64,000 nt of DNA from a virus, in IMG/VR virus record IMGVR_UViG_3300020172_000530, positions 1 through 64,000 of that record. One strand, written 5' to 3'. Positions 52,289 to 61,052 of the stretch are shown piece by piece; position 1 is the first letter of the stretch; the number at the start of each line of letters is the position of its first letter. The notes under the pieces were generated by a model. That model made no database searches and was not told the origin of the DNA. It was given only the letters and a program-made list of their open reading frames with translations. A program made the translations under genes and the position numbers.

Positions 52289-53142
52289 AATTTAGAGATA
52301 ACAACGCAATTTATGAACAGTTAGATACTAACAGTGGAATAGAACTATTTAGATTTAACGGGTTGGACATTCCATTCAATCCAACTTGGAGAAAGATAGG
52401 TATCAATCTTAGTGGGGGTGCTGATAGTAGTTGCCTACTAACATTATTATGTAATATTATTACAAGGAATAAATTACGTTGTGTAATACATGTGATTAGT
52501 CATGTTCGTTGTTATAACACTAGACCTTGGCAAGGACCAATCGCGCTTGATGTCTTTGAAAAATTTGTTAAAGATTATTATCCTAGTATTCATTTTATAA
52601 GACACACTAATTTTATACCACCAGAATTAGAATGGGGAGCCATTGGTCCTATAACACATGATGAAGACGGTCGCCCTAGAAGTGGTGATCAAATCTGTGT
52701 CGGAAGTTTTAACAACTATATTATACATAAAGAAAAATTAGACGTAGTTTATAATGCTACTAGTGCCAATCCTCAAGGAAGTAATTGGGTCGGAGGAATG
52801 GCTAATAGGGAAAAGCCTGCTAGTGAAGGCGTTCTTAAAGATTTAGTAATGAGCAAAGAAGGACACACAATTTGTCATCCTTTTAGATTCGTAGATAAGT
52901 CTTATATTTTGGCTCAGTATCATTTATTTGACAAACTTGATCTTTATAATATGACACGCAGTTGTGAAGGCGATATTAACGATCCAAAAATTAAAGAAAT
53001 AGTACCGACGCTGCAAGCCTATGATTCAGTTGACCATACGGTAGATACTTTACCTAAGTGTGGGCATTGCTGGTGGTGTAAAGAAAGAGATTGGGCGGAA
53101 AGTGTAGTCGATCAAGTAGTGGAAGAATTAAGAAATGCTTGA
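52285..53142 (+). CDS. QueC-like PP-loop ATPase with zinc-binding cysteines
   Basis: A 285-residue adenine nucleotide alpha-hydrolase. The PP-loop INLSGGADSSCLLTLL (SGGADSS at 43-49) binds ATP for adenylation of a substrate carboxyl or carbonyl group. C227 (in TRSCEGD) and C259, C262, C265 (CGHCWWCKERDW) form a C...CxxCxxC set with Arg, like the zinc site of QueC (preQ0 synthase). QueC turns carboxy-deazaguanine into the nitrile using ammonia. This protein is longer (QueC about 230) and no queD, queE or queF is seen nearby. It may amidate or activate another acid in the pathway. It is embedded between radical SAM genes with overlaps on both sides. Fold assignment is firm; substrate is unknown. 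Confidence 0.78.
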   Translation: MKFRDNNAIYEQLDTNSGIELFRFNGLDIPFNPTWRKIGINLSGGADSSCLLTLLCNIITRNKLRCVIHVISHVRCYNTRPWQGPIALDVFEKFVKDYYPSIHFIRHTNFIPPELEWGAIGPITHDEDGRPRSGDQICVGSFNNYIIHKEKLDVVYNATSANPQGSNWVGGMANREKPASEGVLKDLVMSKEGHTICHPFRFVDKSYILAQYHLFDKLDLYNMTRSCEGDINDPKIKEIVPTLQAYDSVDHTVDTLPKCGHCWWCKERDWAESVVDQVVEELRNA

Positions 53143-54436
53143 TACATTCTGTCCTATTCCTTGGATATTTCAAGCAGTAAGAGCCAACGGAGATATCCGT
53201 GTTTGTTGTCAGGCTAACGTGACTAAGAATCAAGGAGTAATCAGAAAGCTAGATGGTTCAGCTTATAATGCTGGGCAAGATACATTAGAAGATAGCAGAA
53301 ACGCAGAGATGATGAAAGCAATTCGTCTTAACATGCTGAACGGTGTGTGGAGTGAAGAATGCGGCCGTTGTAAAAAAGAAGAGGAAACTGGGTTAGTGAG
53401 TCGTAGGACTTATGAAAATCAACAATGGAAATTTACTATAGATGAAGCACGAGCTAAGACAGCAGAAGATGGTAGTATAGCAGATGTTCCTATCATTTAT
53501 TATGATTTAAGATTTGGTAATTTTTGTAATTTAAAATGTCGTATGTGTGGCCCAACAGATAGTAGTGCTTGGTACGATGATTGGATTAAACTCACAGGCA
53601 GCAACAAATTTAAAGACACATCAGGAGAAGTATCTATACTAGAAAATTCTAAAGGATACTATGCCACAGAGTTTGATTGGCCTAACTATGAACCATTTTG
53701 GCAGCAACTGGAGTCAAACGCACATAACATTCAGCATGTATATTTTGCTGGCGGTGAACCTATGCTTATAGAACGTCACTACGATTTTTTGGAAAGATGT
53801 ATTGAACAAAATGTTGCTAAAAATATAATTATTGAGTATAATACTAATATGAGTACCTTACCCGCTCGAGTGACTAACTTATGGAAAAGTTTTAAACAAG
53901 TTCGAGTTGGCGCGAGTGTAGACGGAATGGATAAGATGCAGGAATATCAACGTTATCCTGCTAAATGGCAAAAGACTTTAGATAATTTGCGCAAAGTCGA
54001 TGAACTACCTGATAATATTATTGCTTGGTTAGCCTTTACTGTTACTGCTTACAATATTAATCATATGATTGATTTTATGAAATGGAAGTTACAATTAAGT
54101 GGATTTAAAAAAATTAATAGTACAAATAGAAGACCAATAATCACACATCATGTCGCTCATCATCCTAAACATTTAAATGTCAGAGTGTTGCCCGACGAAT
54201 ATAAAAAAGAGCTTACTGAAAAATTTTATGAATTTTTAGAATGGGTTAAAAATAACCACCCAAGTGTTATTATACAAGCTACAGATATAGTAAATGGTGT
54301 AGTGAATTATATGAATAGCGAAAGTTATTACAAAGAATATTGGAACGAGTTTTTAAGTTATACTAAAAAATTAGATGATATTAGACAAGAAAGTATAGCT
54401 GATGTAGAACCAAAGTTTAAGGAATACATAAAGTGA
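53135..54436 (+). CDS. Radical SAM protein 5 (class B: N-terminal twitch-like domain)
   Basis: A 433-residue paralogue of protein 3. It starts FCPIPWIFQAVRANGDIRVC (ending at the CC pair) and then has ECGRCKKEEETGLVSRRTYE. The core CNLKCRMC lies near residue 130. Shared barrel blocks are YFAGGEPMLIERHYDFLERC and GASVDGMDKMQEYQRYPAKW, and a late THHVAHHPKHLNVRVLP block with its counterpart in protein 3. The strong likeness to protein 3 suggests a recent duplication. It overlaps the PP-loop gene by eight bases and protein 6 by four. Confidence 0.9.
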   Translation: MLDTFCPIPWIFQAVRANGDIRVCCQANVTKNQGVIRKLDGSAYNAGQDTLEDSRNAEMMKAIRLNMLNGVWSEECGRCKKEEETGLVSRRTYENQQWKFTIDEARAKTAEDGSIADVPIIYYDLRFGNFCNLKCRMCGPTDSSAWYDDWIKLTGSNKFKDTSGEVSILENSKGYYATEFDWPNYEPFWQQLESNAHNIQHVYFAGGEPMLIERHYDFLERCIEQNVAKNIIIEYNTNMSTLPARVTNLWKSFKQVRVGASVDGMDKMQEYQRYPAKWQKTLDNLRKVDELPDNIIAWLAFTVTAYNINHMIDFMKWKLQLSGFKKINSTNRRPIITHHVAHHPKHLNVRVLPDEYKKELTEKFYEFLEWVKNNHPSVIIQATDIVNGVVNYMNSESYYKEYWNEFLSYTKKLDDIRQESIADVEPKFKEYIK

Positions 54437-55641
54437 GTTTTGATACAGTAGATTTGTTAGACGGCAATGTATTCCAAGTTACCTGGGATTTAGGACGTAG
54501 ATGTAACTATGATTGTAGTTATTGTCCTAGTCACAGACATGATAATTTTAGTCCCCATGCTAGTTTGGAAACATTAAAAGCAAATGTAGATTTTTTGTAC
54601 AAGTATATTGATTTGTATATGAATCATAGACACTTCAAAGAAACTAGTATTAGTTTTACTGGCGGAGAGCCTACTGTTAATCCTAATTTCATCCCATTCA
54701 TAAAATACCTAAAAGAACAATATCAAGAAAAATACCAAAGTAAGTGGAGAGCGGGATTTGCTTTGACAAGTAACGGTGCGATGAGTTCCAAAATGGCTGA
54801 CTCTGTTATGGAGCATATGGATCATATTACTATCAGTTATCATACTGAAGCAGATAATAAACTGAAAAAACAAGTAGTTGATCGTATCGAACAGTTTAGC
54901 AAGTATGGATCAGAACGAAATTGTACTATAAGCATCAATGTGATGTTTCACGCAGGATATTTTGAAGAGTGTCAAGATCTTTGTGCTTATTTTGATGCCA
55001 ACGGTATTAAATATGTTCCCCGTGTTATAGGCGAAGAGCCCGACAGTCGTAGTAATTTTGCTCATCAATATTCGGAGCATCAACTAATATGGATGAAGGA
55101 TTACTGGAAGAATAACACAGATAAGATTAATAATCCTAGTGTGGAAGAAGTACGACAAAATACAGATTTTGGAATCAGTGCTGCTACAGAAGATAGTTCA
55201 ACACCACAGAAACAATTAGGATTAACAATTGGACGTCCTTGTTGTGGTAGTCGTACTATGTGTTTAAGTAATCAAAGTGAAAGTCGTAAGAGTAAGTTTG
55301 TAGATCTAAGAGAATTTAAAGGATGGCACTGTAGCGTTAACTGGTTCTTTATGCATATTGAACAACAAACAGACAGTGTATTTCATCATCAAACTTGCCA
55401 AGCACAGTTCGGACAAACACGAGGCCCTATTGGTAAGTTAAGCGAAAGCGATAAGATTTTAGAAAATTTAGAACGTAATTTACGTGAACAAACTATGCCT
55501 ACAATCATTTGTCCTAAACATACATGTGGATGCGGCCTATGTGCTCCTAAGAGTAAATTTGAGGAAAAGTATAAAACTGTGTTGTTTAATCATGTTGACA
55601 AAACTGTTTTTAAAAATACATTGCTAAATGAAAAACAGTAA
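54433..55641 (+). CDS. Radical SAM protein 6 (class C: CNYxCSYC core, C-terminal cysteines)
   Basis: A 402-residue protein with a GTG start. The core CNYDCSYC (C24, C28, C31) is very near the N-terminus; there is no N-terminal domain. The barrel has ISFTGGEPTVNPNFIPFI and the variant HITISYHTEADNK. The C-terminal 150 residues have RPCCGSRTMC, GWHCSVNWFFMHIEQ, HHQTCQAQ and CPKHTCGCGLC, probable ligands for auxiliary clusters. The same GWxCS block occurs in protein 9, its only class C partner. It overlaps both neighbours (four and 14 bases). Confidence 0.88.
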   Translation: MSFDTVDLLDGNVFQVTWDLGRRCNYDCSYCPSHRHDNFSPHASLETLKANVDFLYKYIDLYMNHRHFKETSISFTGGEPTVNPNFIPFIKYLKEQYQEKYQSKWRAGFALTSNGAMSSKMADSVMEHMDHITISYHTEADNKLKKQVVDRIEQFSKYGSERNCTISINVMFHAGYFEECQDLCAYFDANGIKYVPRVIGEEPDSRSNFAHQYSEHQLIWMKDYWKNNTDKINNPSVEEVRQNTDFGISAATEDSSTPQKQLGLTIGRPCCGSRTMCLSNQSESRKSKFVDLREFKGWHCSVNWFFMHIEQQTDSVFHHQTCQAQFGQTRGPIGKLSESDKILENLERNLREQTMPTIICPKHTCGCGLCAPKSKFEEKYKTVLFNHVDKTVFKNTLLNEKQ

Positions 55642-56860
55642 CACATATTGTCTTCAACCCTTTAGGGAAATAACTATAAAAGATTTCACCGGCGACAAGC
55701 TAAAAACATTCTGGCCTTGTTGTATGATGGCTAATCAAATTACGGAAAATCGAGACACCAATGTTTTAGAAATTAAAAATGCTAATGAGCTAACTCCGCA
55801 AGAAATGTATGATCATCCGAGGATGGTATTATTAAGAAACAATTTGCTGAATGGTATTAAAGATTCTGCTTGTGAAGTTTGCTGGCACCAAGAAGAAAGA
55901 GGTCTCAAATCGTTTAGGCAATTTAATAATGAAAATTCAAGCGTTCACTCCGACGACGGATTGTCTAGCATTGATATAACTGCTTCTAATATATGTAATC
56001 TAAGATGTCGAATGTGTACTCCTACGAGTAGCCATCAATTAATGATAGATCATCAATTCTTCGAACAGAATCAGTTATTGGATAAAGTTAAATCTGTTAC
56101 TAAGAGATGGGGTATTTTAAATAAAGCATATAAGACAACGGAATCTGTTCAATGGAAATGGATGCTAGAAAATACCGATAAAATTAAATTGCTAAAGGCC
56201 AGCGGCGGCGAGCCATTTTACGACAATAAGATTGTTAAACTTCTTGAAAAATATATAGAAACAGATAACGCAAAAAATACTATATTAAGTTTTCACACTA
56301 ATGCTACACTATTTGACGATAACATGATCAATATATTAAATCAATTTAAAATGAATGACCATGTGTTTAGTGTAGACGGTGTTGGAAAAACTTATGAATA
56401 CATAAGGTATCCTGCTACGTTTGATCAACTTGAAAACAGTGTAATTAAATATTTGAAAAATGTTCGAAATTATAAAACTCCGATACAATTTACAGTAATT
56501 GTTTCTGCTCAAAATTTATTAATTTTAAATCAATATATAGAATGGACACGATCACTTCCAGCTATCACATCGCCTCATTTTTCAGAAATATATGATCTTA
56601 ATCGTGGGATTGCTATAAAGCATTTACCTAAAAAACTTTTACTTCAAGCTAAAACAAATTTAGAAAAATACACATTGAATTTAAACAATCATTCTGATTT
56701 TGAGGTAGAAAGTTTAATAAAGTCGATTGATAATGCAATTGCTGAAAATGCTGAAAATAAACAATTAGTCAAGGAGGAATGTCAATTGTTCGACTTATCT
56801 AGAAATCAATCTTACAGAAGTTATCTTCATCCTGATTTAGTAAATTGGCTAGACTCATGA
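55628..56860 (+). CDS. Radical SAM protein 7 (class B: N-terminal twitch-like domain)
   Basis: A 410-residue class B protein. The N-terminal domain has YCLQPFREITIKDFTGDKL, FWPCCMMAN and SACEVCWHQEERGLKSFRQF. The core CNLRCRMC lies near residue 123. The barrel has LLKASGGEPFYDNKIVKLLE and HVFSVDGVGKTYEYIRYPA. It lacks the HHPKHLNV block of proteins 3 and 5, so the substrate side differs. It is followed by a small SDR whose ATG overlaps its stop (ATGA). Confidence 0.88.
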   Translation: MKNSNTYCLQPFREITIKDFTGDKLKTFWPCCMMANQITENRDTNVLEIKNANELTPQEMYDHPRMVLLRNNLLNGIKDSACEVCWHQEERGLKSFRQFNNENSSVHSDDGLSSIDITASNICNLRCRMCTPTSSHQLMIDHQFFEQNQLLDKVKSVTKRWGILNKAYKTTESVQWKWMLENTDKIKLLKASGGEPFYDNKIVKLLEKYIETDNAKNTILSFHTNATLFDDNMINILNQFKMNDHVFSVDGVGKTYEYIRYPATFDQLENSVIKYLKNVRNYKTPIQFTVIVSAQNLLILNQYIEWTRSLPAITSPHFSEIYDLNRGIAIKHLPKKLLLQAKTNLEKYTLNLNNHSDFEVESLIKSIDNAIAENAENKQLVKEECQLFDLSRNQSYRSYLHPDLVNWLDS

Positions 56861-57426
56861 AAGTATTAATTACCGGAAATAAAAATTTTGGGATTGCTAA
56901 AGAGCTATTCCAGTTGTATCCAGATGCTACCTTTGTAAGCAAGACTGCAGGAGTTGATTTGACTACACAAACAGGACACACTCACTGCGCTGAATTATGT
57001 CTAGAACATGATATCTTTATTAATTGTGCTGCTTTATGGAAATTTAATCAAACAGTTCTTTTAGAAACAGTTTATAAGGCCTGTATTAATGTTAATCATG
57101 ATATACATATCATAAATGTAGGAAGCACTACAGACAGAGTCAAAAATGGAAAATCATGGTTATATAATGCTGAGAAAAAAGCATTAAGAGATTATTCCAA
57201 CACTTTAGGAATAGCAGGTGTATGGGACAAAGGACCGAAAGTCAGTTATATAAGTTTTGGAACATTAAGTAATAATCAGGACAAGCATCCTGACAGACGA
57301 ACGATGGATATAAATTTAGCAGCACAGTATATCAAATGGATCATAGATCAGCCTAAAGAAATCAACATCAACGAACTTAGTGTAGATCCTTTACAGAATG
57401 AAAGGTGGTATAAAAATGAGTCTTGA
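56857..57426 (+). CDS. Small SDR/epimerase-like NAD(P)-binding protein
   Basis: A 189-residue protein, taking the ATG at 56857 that overlaps the previous stop (ATGA); a TTG four codons earlier is less likely. The N-terminus MKVLITGNKNFGIAKELF is an SDR-type Rossmann loop with slightly irregular glycine spacing. IINVGS supplies a candidate catalytic Ser (S90), and WLYNAEKKAL contains Y103-x3-K107. The protein is shorter than classic SDRs (about 250), so the substrate domain is reduced. It may reduce, oxidise or epimerise a nucleotide sugar or the island's intermediate. It is flanked by two class B radical SAM genes. Confidence 0.72.
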   Translation: MKVLITGNKNFGIAKELFQLYPDATFVSKTAGVDLTTQTGHTHCAELCLEHDIFINCAALWKFNQTVLLETVYKACINVNHDIHIINVGSTTDRVKNGKSWLYNAEKKALRDYSNTLGIAGVWDKGPKVSYISFGTLSNNQDKHPDRRTMDINLAAQYIKWIIDQPKEININELSVDPLQNERWYKNES

Positions 57427-58534
57427 AAATGTAATCTGTCCTTTACCATGGCATCATATCGCTATAAGACCTAACGGTAGAGTATATCCGTGTTGTTATT
57501 TTAGACATGAAGATACTCCCGAAGAGTTTAATCTATCTCATACAGATGTGTTTAATCATCCATTCTTATTAGATGTCAGAGAACAAATTAAAAATGGTAA
57601 TCCTGTATCTGGATGTAAACAATGTTATCAGAATGAAAAAACTTCTGGAAGAAGTATGAGATTAGAGTCCTTAGAAAACTCAAAAGAAATTACAGGAAAA
57701 CCTTTTACTATTCCAGATCAGCCAACTCTAATTTATATTGATTTAGCACTAAGTAACGTATGTAACAATAGATGTAGAATGTGTGGTCCTGAGCTTAGTA
57801 CTAATTGGTATCCGGATGCCAAGGCTTTAGGAATACCAATAAACAAAGGTATTATAGAAAATAAAGATCCAGTGGAAAAGATAGATCTTTCTCGATTACA
57901 ATATTTAAAATTAATAGGCGGTGAGCCTATGTTAGAACAAGAAAAATTTATCAAAATTCTTGAACGTTGTGATTTACCACAGTTGTCAATATTTCTTGCT
58001 ACTAATGTTACTACAAGGCCTAATGATGATCTAATGAAATTATTTAGACGTTGTAAACAAGTAAAAATTGCCTGTAGTATTGATGCTTACGGAAAATTAA
58101 ATGACTTCCTACGTAAAGGCAGTGTATGGGAAGAGATAGATAACAATTTAAGATGGTATTCTAACAATTTTGAAGTTGTGATGATTCACTCTGTTATCAG
58201 TATCTACAATATAAATCAAATAGAGCTATTGTTAAAATATGTTAAAGACGAATATCCAAATGTTCATTTTCAATTTGTAATGGTAGATGGTCCTGATTGG
58301 ATGCGTCCTTCTAATCTACCAGTTGAAATTAAAGATAAAATAATGAAACGAATTAACAAATTAGATTATGAAGAAATAATAGAGCTGAGAGGGTTAGTAT
58401 ATGATCATATTGCCATGCAAGGAAATTTTGCCAAGTTTAAAGAAATGGACGATAAATTAAACCAATTAAGAAATGAACATTGGAAAGATTCTAATCCAGA
58501 ACTGTACGAAATGTTAAAAAAATATTATGAGTGA
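57416..58534 (+). CDS. Radical SAM protein 8 (class B: N-terminal twitch-like domain)
   Basis: A 372-residue protein from the ATG at 57416, with AAAGGTGG upstream; an ATG six codons earlier is less likely. It begins with ICPLPWHHIAIRPNGRVYPC, then the CC pair and SGCKQCYQNEKTSGRSMRLE. The core CNNRCRMC lies near residue 116. The barrel has LIGGEPMLEQEKFIKILERC and KIACSIDAYGKLNDFLRKG. It overlaps the SDR by 11 bases and protein 9 by eight. It is the shortest class B member. Confidence 0.9.
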   Translation: MSLENVICPLPWHHIAIRPNGRVYPCCYFRHEDTPEEFNLSHTDVFNHPFLLDVREQIKNGNPVSGCKQCYQNEKTSGRSMRLESLENSKEITGKPFTIPDQPTLIYIDLALSNVCNNRCRMCGPELSTNWYPDAKALGIPINKGIIENKDPVEKIDLSRLQYLKLIGGEPMLEQEKFIKILERCDLPQLSIFLATNVTTRPNDDLMKLFRRCKQVKIACSIDAYGKLNDFLRKGSVWEEIDNNLRWYSNNFEVVMIHSVISIYNINQIELLLKYVKDEYPNVHFQFVMVDGPDWMRPSNLPVEIKDKIMKRINKLDYEEIIELRGLVYDHIAMQGNFAKFKEMDDKLNQLRNEHWKDSNPELYEMLKKYYE

Positions 58535-59699
58535 TCTAAAGAAAAGCAGCTATGATTTTACCAAAGTTCCTTACGACGATATCGTTCGTGTTGGACAGCG
58601 TACCATGCTGTACAAAGACATGTTCACTGTAAGTTGGTTGCTTGGCAGGTATTGTAATTATCGCTGTAGTTACTGTTGGCCATACGCTCGTAGTGATAGT
58701 AAGGACCATAGACCTACAGAACTATGTCTGAAAACTATCGACGAAATAAAACGTCAAGCAAGAGAACGGAATTTTAATAGTTTTCATTTTAGCCTAAGTG
58801 GAGGCGAACCTACTTTTCATCCTGGATATATAGATATTTTATCTCATCTCAATAGTGACGTAGAGAATACTAATTACACTAGCGTTCATATGACTAGTAA
58901 TATGAGTAGATCTGTAGAATGGTTTGAAACTAAGTATTGTCCGGCAGTGAACAAATTCCATAGAGCTAGTATAACAGCCAGTCTACACACAGAACATGTA
59001 AACACTAAAGAAAAAATGCAGGACTTTGCAGACAAACTTATGCTTTGTCAAAAGTATGATGTACAGGTAACTATCAATATGGTTATGGTACCAGAATGGT
59101 TTGATAAGGATTATGATAATGCATTATTTTTTCATGAACAAGGTATCAATGTTACATTAAAACCACAGAGCGATCCTACAGCTAGTTTTGTTGTTGACGG
59201 GTATACTTCTGAAATGTTAGAAAAATTACACAATGGTATGCCACAAAGAGCGTTTACAGAAAGTAAAGCACAGTTATACAATCTTGTAAAAAGACCAGAA
59301 CCAAAATTTTACAAAACACCAGATCCAATTTATAAAGAAGAAAATTCTACAGTCCCGCAACATTTTCAAGTTGAATTTGTAGACAAGAATAAAAAAGTAT
59401 GGTATATGGATCAAGCAGAACGATTTAATGCTTTTAATTTTAATAAATTCCAAGGTTGGGAATGTTCAAGCGGGTATCGTAGTATCATTATACGCGAGCC
59501 GGATGGTAGTATAAAACGTAGTTATAGTTGTTATGATGTTCCTTTAGGTAATATCGAAACAGGATTTCAACTGTTCGATGGACCAAAAACTTGTATTAGT
59601 CCAAGTTGTGTAAGCAGTGCCGATAGTAAGATTCCTAAACGTGCTCCTGGTACAGATCTGCCCTTGTGGCCAGGTGATAACACTTTTAAATCAGATTAG
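58527..59699 (+). CDS. Radical SAM protein 9 (class C: CNYxCSYC core, C-terminal cysteines)
   Basis: A 390-residue paralogue of protein 6. The core CNYRCSYC is at C43, C47, C50, and the barrel has FSLSGGEPTFHPGYIDILSH and ASITASLHTEHVN. The C-terminal region has GWECSSGYRSIIIREPDG, SYSCYDVPLG and TCISPSCVSSAD, similar in layout to the GWHCS region of protein 6. It ends the island; its last nine bases overlap the stop of the convergent gene. No terminator is visible between the two convergent genes. Confidence 0.88.
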   Translation: MSDLKKSSYDFTKVPYDDIVRVGQRTMLYKDMFTVSWLLGRYCNYRCSYCWPYARSDSKDHRPTELCLKTIDEIKRQARERNFNSFHFSLSGGEPTFHPGYIDILSHLNSDVENTNYTSVHMTSNMSRSVEWFETKYCPAVNKFHRASITASLHTEHVNTKEKMQDFADKLMLCQKYDVQVTINMVMVPEWFDKDYDNALFFHEQGINVTLKPQSDPTASFVVDGYTSEMLEKLHNGMPQRAFTESKAQLYNLVKRPEPKFYKTPDPIYKEENSTVPQHFQVEFVDKNKKVWYMDQAERFNAFNFNKFQGWECSSGYRSIIIREPDGSIKRSYSCYDVPLGNIETGFQLFDGPKTCISPSCVSSADSKIPKRAPGTDLPLWPGDNTFKSD

Positions 59700-61052
59700 T
59701 CCCCTATAACCTCCACGTATTGATTTTATCCACCATTCTCCTACGTTTATTGTAGCGTACCGATCATAATTAAACATTATTGTTTCTTTCCAGCTTTCGT
59801 TTAAATTGTTCTTTGCTTTAATATCTAGACTATCTATCCATTTCATTTTTTCAATAACTTGATCTAATTCTATATGCAGGATAGGATGAGGATTAAAATC
59901 TAAATGTTCGTAAGTCTTAAATCCAAAGTATTTGATCATTCTACTAAGATGCTGGCCGCCGAAAGTTAAAAATGGTAATCCTTCTACGATAGGTTTTGCG
60001 GTTTTTTCTGTCAGCATGGAGGAAGTAAATCCGTCTTCAGTGTAACCAAACCCTATTGGAAAATCAAAAGTCTCTAGTACTACATTATACATGATATCTT
60101 CTACTTGGTTTCTTGAAACTATTTCACCGACCCACGGCTTTCTGGAACCAGTTTCGTCTATTGGATCAATAATTTTAATATCGTCTAGAATATTTTCTAA
60201 CTCAGGAGTAACCCATTTGAGTTGATCTGGTATTTCTTTTGCATATTCTAAAAATAAATTTTTTAGTGGTTTAAGAAGACTGTATTTTCCCTTTCCTTCG
60301 ACCAGATTTTCTTTGTGCACTCTCATAAAAAATAGCATTCTGTTCAATCGTTCTGTGTAAGAATATGCTACCCACTGCGTTGTATTTTCTGTTATTTTTT
60401 TCTTTTTTATAGAATCAAATAGCATGTCTCTATTACTAATAATATCTTTTGAAATTTTAGGCTTGTAGTAAAAGAAAGGTAATGGAAACCATACATTAGT
60501 AAGATAAGGAGACGTGATAAAATAATTTTGACTTTCTGGAACAGGTCTATATATAGGATGCACAACAATTATAGGATGCCGGTCTAGACCATGAAAAAAC
60601 TGATCGCATTCAGTAAGATCATTGCCTTTTTGCATAATTTTACTGTGATAGCCTGTGCTCATAAAGTCGTGCGGGTTAGTAATTTCCATTGAGCTATCGA
60701 TGATAATTGGAATGTTGTGTTTTTTAATAAACTTAATAATTTCGTAGTCAATTCCTAATAAGTTTAAAAAATGAAATGTTTGAAATGCGTGCATAACATT
60801 AATAAAATAATAGACTTCATAGTCTTTGGATATCTCAGTATGCCCTACTTCTTTAATAAAATCTTTAGCTGAAACGAATTCTATAGTTTTGTACAAGTCA
60901 CTTCTAAGAGTATCAACAATTTCGTCAAAATTTGGCACCCCAATAAATTCTCTTCTATTAACATCCATGGCAGATTTATAAAGTTTTTCTAGAAGTGTAA
61001 TTGGTCTGCCATCACTGGCGATTTCTTCTACAAGTAAAATTATTTTTTTCAT
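59691..61052 (-). CDS. Probable glycosyltransferase-like protein, convergent to the island
   Basis: A 453-residue protein with no DxD motif of the GT-A type. The N-terminus (KIILLVEEIASDG) looks like the first strand of a GT-B-like half. The clearest block is FTSSMLTEKTAKPIVEGLPF, followed by FGGQHLSRMIKYFGFKTYEH. A ...TEKT.KPI..G.PF... plus GFKT(F/Y) signature occurs in glycosyltransferase-like proteins of phages and marine bacteria (GT10/exostosin-like region). The function is thus inferred as sugar transfer. It overlaps the DegT-like gene by four bases upstream and the radical SAM island 3' end by nine. Confidence 0.5.
   Translation of the reverse strand: MKKIILLVEEIASDGRPITLLEKLYKSAMDVNRREFIGVPNFDEIVDTLRSDLYKTIEFVSAKDFIKEVGHTEISKDYEVYYFINVMHAFQTFHFLNLLGIDYEIIKFIKKHNIPIIIDSSMEITNPHDFMSTGYHSKIMQKGNDLTECDQFFHGLDRHPIIVVHPIYRPVPESQNYFITSPYLTNVWFPLPFFYYKPKISKDIISNRDMLFDSIKKKKITENTTQWVAYSYTERLNRMLFFMRVHKENLVEGKGKYSLLKPLKNLFLEYAKEIPDQLKWVTPELENILDDIKIIDPIDETGSRKPWVGEIVSRNQVEDIMYNVVLETFDFPIGFGYTEDGFTSSMLTEKTAKPIVEGLPFLTFGGQHLSRMIKYFGFKTYEHLDFNPHPILHIELDQVIEKMKWIDSLDIKAKNNLNESWKETIMFNYDRYATINVGEWWIKSIRGGYRGLI

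Noticed and set aside
47329-59699. Queuosine/7-deazaguanine DNA modification as the island's purpose
   Set aside because: None of the nine radical SAM proteins resembles the short QueE, and no queD, queF or transglycosylase is present in the window. Only the PP-loop enzyme is QueC-like.
47329-59699. Classical RiPP cluster
   Set aside because: No precursor with leader and repeated core, no RRE-like domain, no protease and no transporter is visible. The very small ORFs before the first radical SAM gene are listed only as a lead.
42035-59699. Bacterial insertion or prophage-type genomic island
   Set aside because: No integrase, transposase, att-like repeat or change in base composition was seen, and the gene overlaps match the rest of the phage genome.
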